From Bacillus sp. 1NLA3E (lineage in GTDB: Bacteria > Bacillota > Bacilli > Bacillales > Cytobacillaceae), in the NCBI RefSeq assembly GCF_000242895.2, contig NC_021171.1, positions 2,824,001 to 2,888,000 of the forward strand: a stretch of 64,000 bases of DNA, in the 5' to 3' direction. The notes under the pieces are model-generated. The model saw only the letters and a list, made by a program, of their open reading frames with translations. It ran no database searches and was not told the DNA's origin. The position numbers were made by a program, and so were the translations under genes. Shown here in pieces: positions 63,990 through 64,000 of this stretch (its first letter is position 1; each line of letters opens with the position of its first letter).

Positions 63990-64000
63990 CCAAATAAAAA

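Noticed and set aside
1-64000. CRISPR array, prophage, rRNA operon or integrative element
   Set aside because: No regularly spaced repeats, phage structural genes, rRNA sequence or integrase were seen anywhere in the window.

Overview
The window looks like a chromosome segment of a low-GC, spore-forming member of the Bacillaceae (Bacillus/Neobacillus-like; the genus is a guess). Evidence: strong AGGAGG-type ribosome binding sites with ATG/TTG/GTG starts, sporulation-type small genes (Sda-like, YteA-like, DUF3231, an SASP-like peptide), S-box, FMN and tandem T-box leaders, a Ku/LigD pair, and YxlEFG, YitJ and MetI/MetC orthologues. Fermentative growth is supported by pflB-pflA behind an FNR-type site.

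Layout. 1-7600 is an accessory zone: two acetyltransferases, a flavoprotein, a two-gene RiPP cassette (cobalamin-type radical SAM enzyme plus a 56-residue Cys-free peptide), an orphan secreted protein, gene and IS1182 remnants, and short dispersed repeats. 7600-17500 holds an SASP-like gene, a YkuS-like gene, modAB, a D,D-carboxypeptidase, a cupredoxin, pflBA, a YidC paralogue, a DUF6501-like gene and an Sda-like gene. 17600-22400 holds an MFS exporter with its MarR regulator, and a ribA-like/ribD pair with its own promoter and palindromic operator, followed by a YitT-family protein. 22740-30570 is an S-box methionine operon (metI-metC-yitJ-metH). 30550-34700 holds yteA, small spore-type genes, mnmH and an acyl-CoA dehydrogenase. 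34800-36810 is an IS110-family element sitting inside a MITE-like repeat. 37760-44870 is a complete trpEGDCFBA operon behind two tandem tryptophan T-boxes. 45000-52600 holds an exporter, a DUF2935 protein, a broken ROK gene, tRNA-Gly and tRNA-Ser, two cold-shock proteins flanking a CshA-type helicase, and ku. 52700-58820 holds ligD, dapF and the FMN-riboswitch operon ribE-ribBA-ribH, which lacks ribD; the only ribD visible here is the one at 19.4 kb. 59-64 kb holds a patatin, yxlGFE, a DUF4870 protein and uppP.

The most interesting signals are three. (1) The IS110 element has 1815 bp boundaries defined by an interrupted MITE, a CT core, and a 3' non-coding region in which four short guide-like segments match the left and right target and donor arms, as expected for a bridge RNA. 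(2) The common GC-rich Bacillus palindromic repeat occurs here six times, and in three copies it is the inside of a ~187 bp MITE with GGCTSTGTTAAA ends and 8-bp target duplications. (3) The radical-SAM/peptide cassette is a candidate C-methylated RiPP with a valine-alternating tail. All coordinates and motifs come from reading the sequence by eye; no database search was run.
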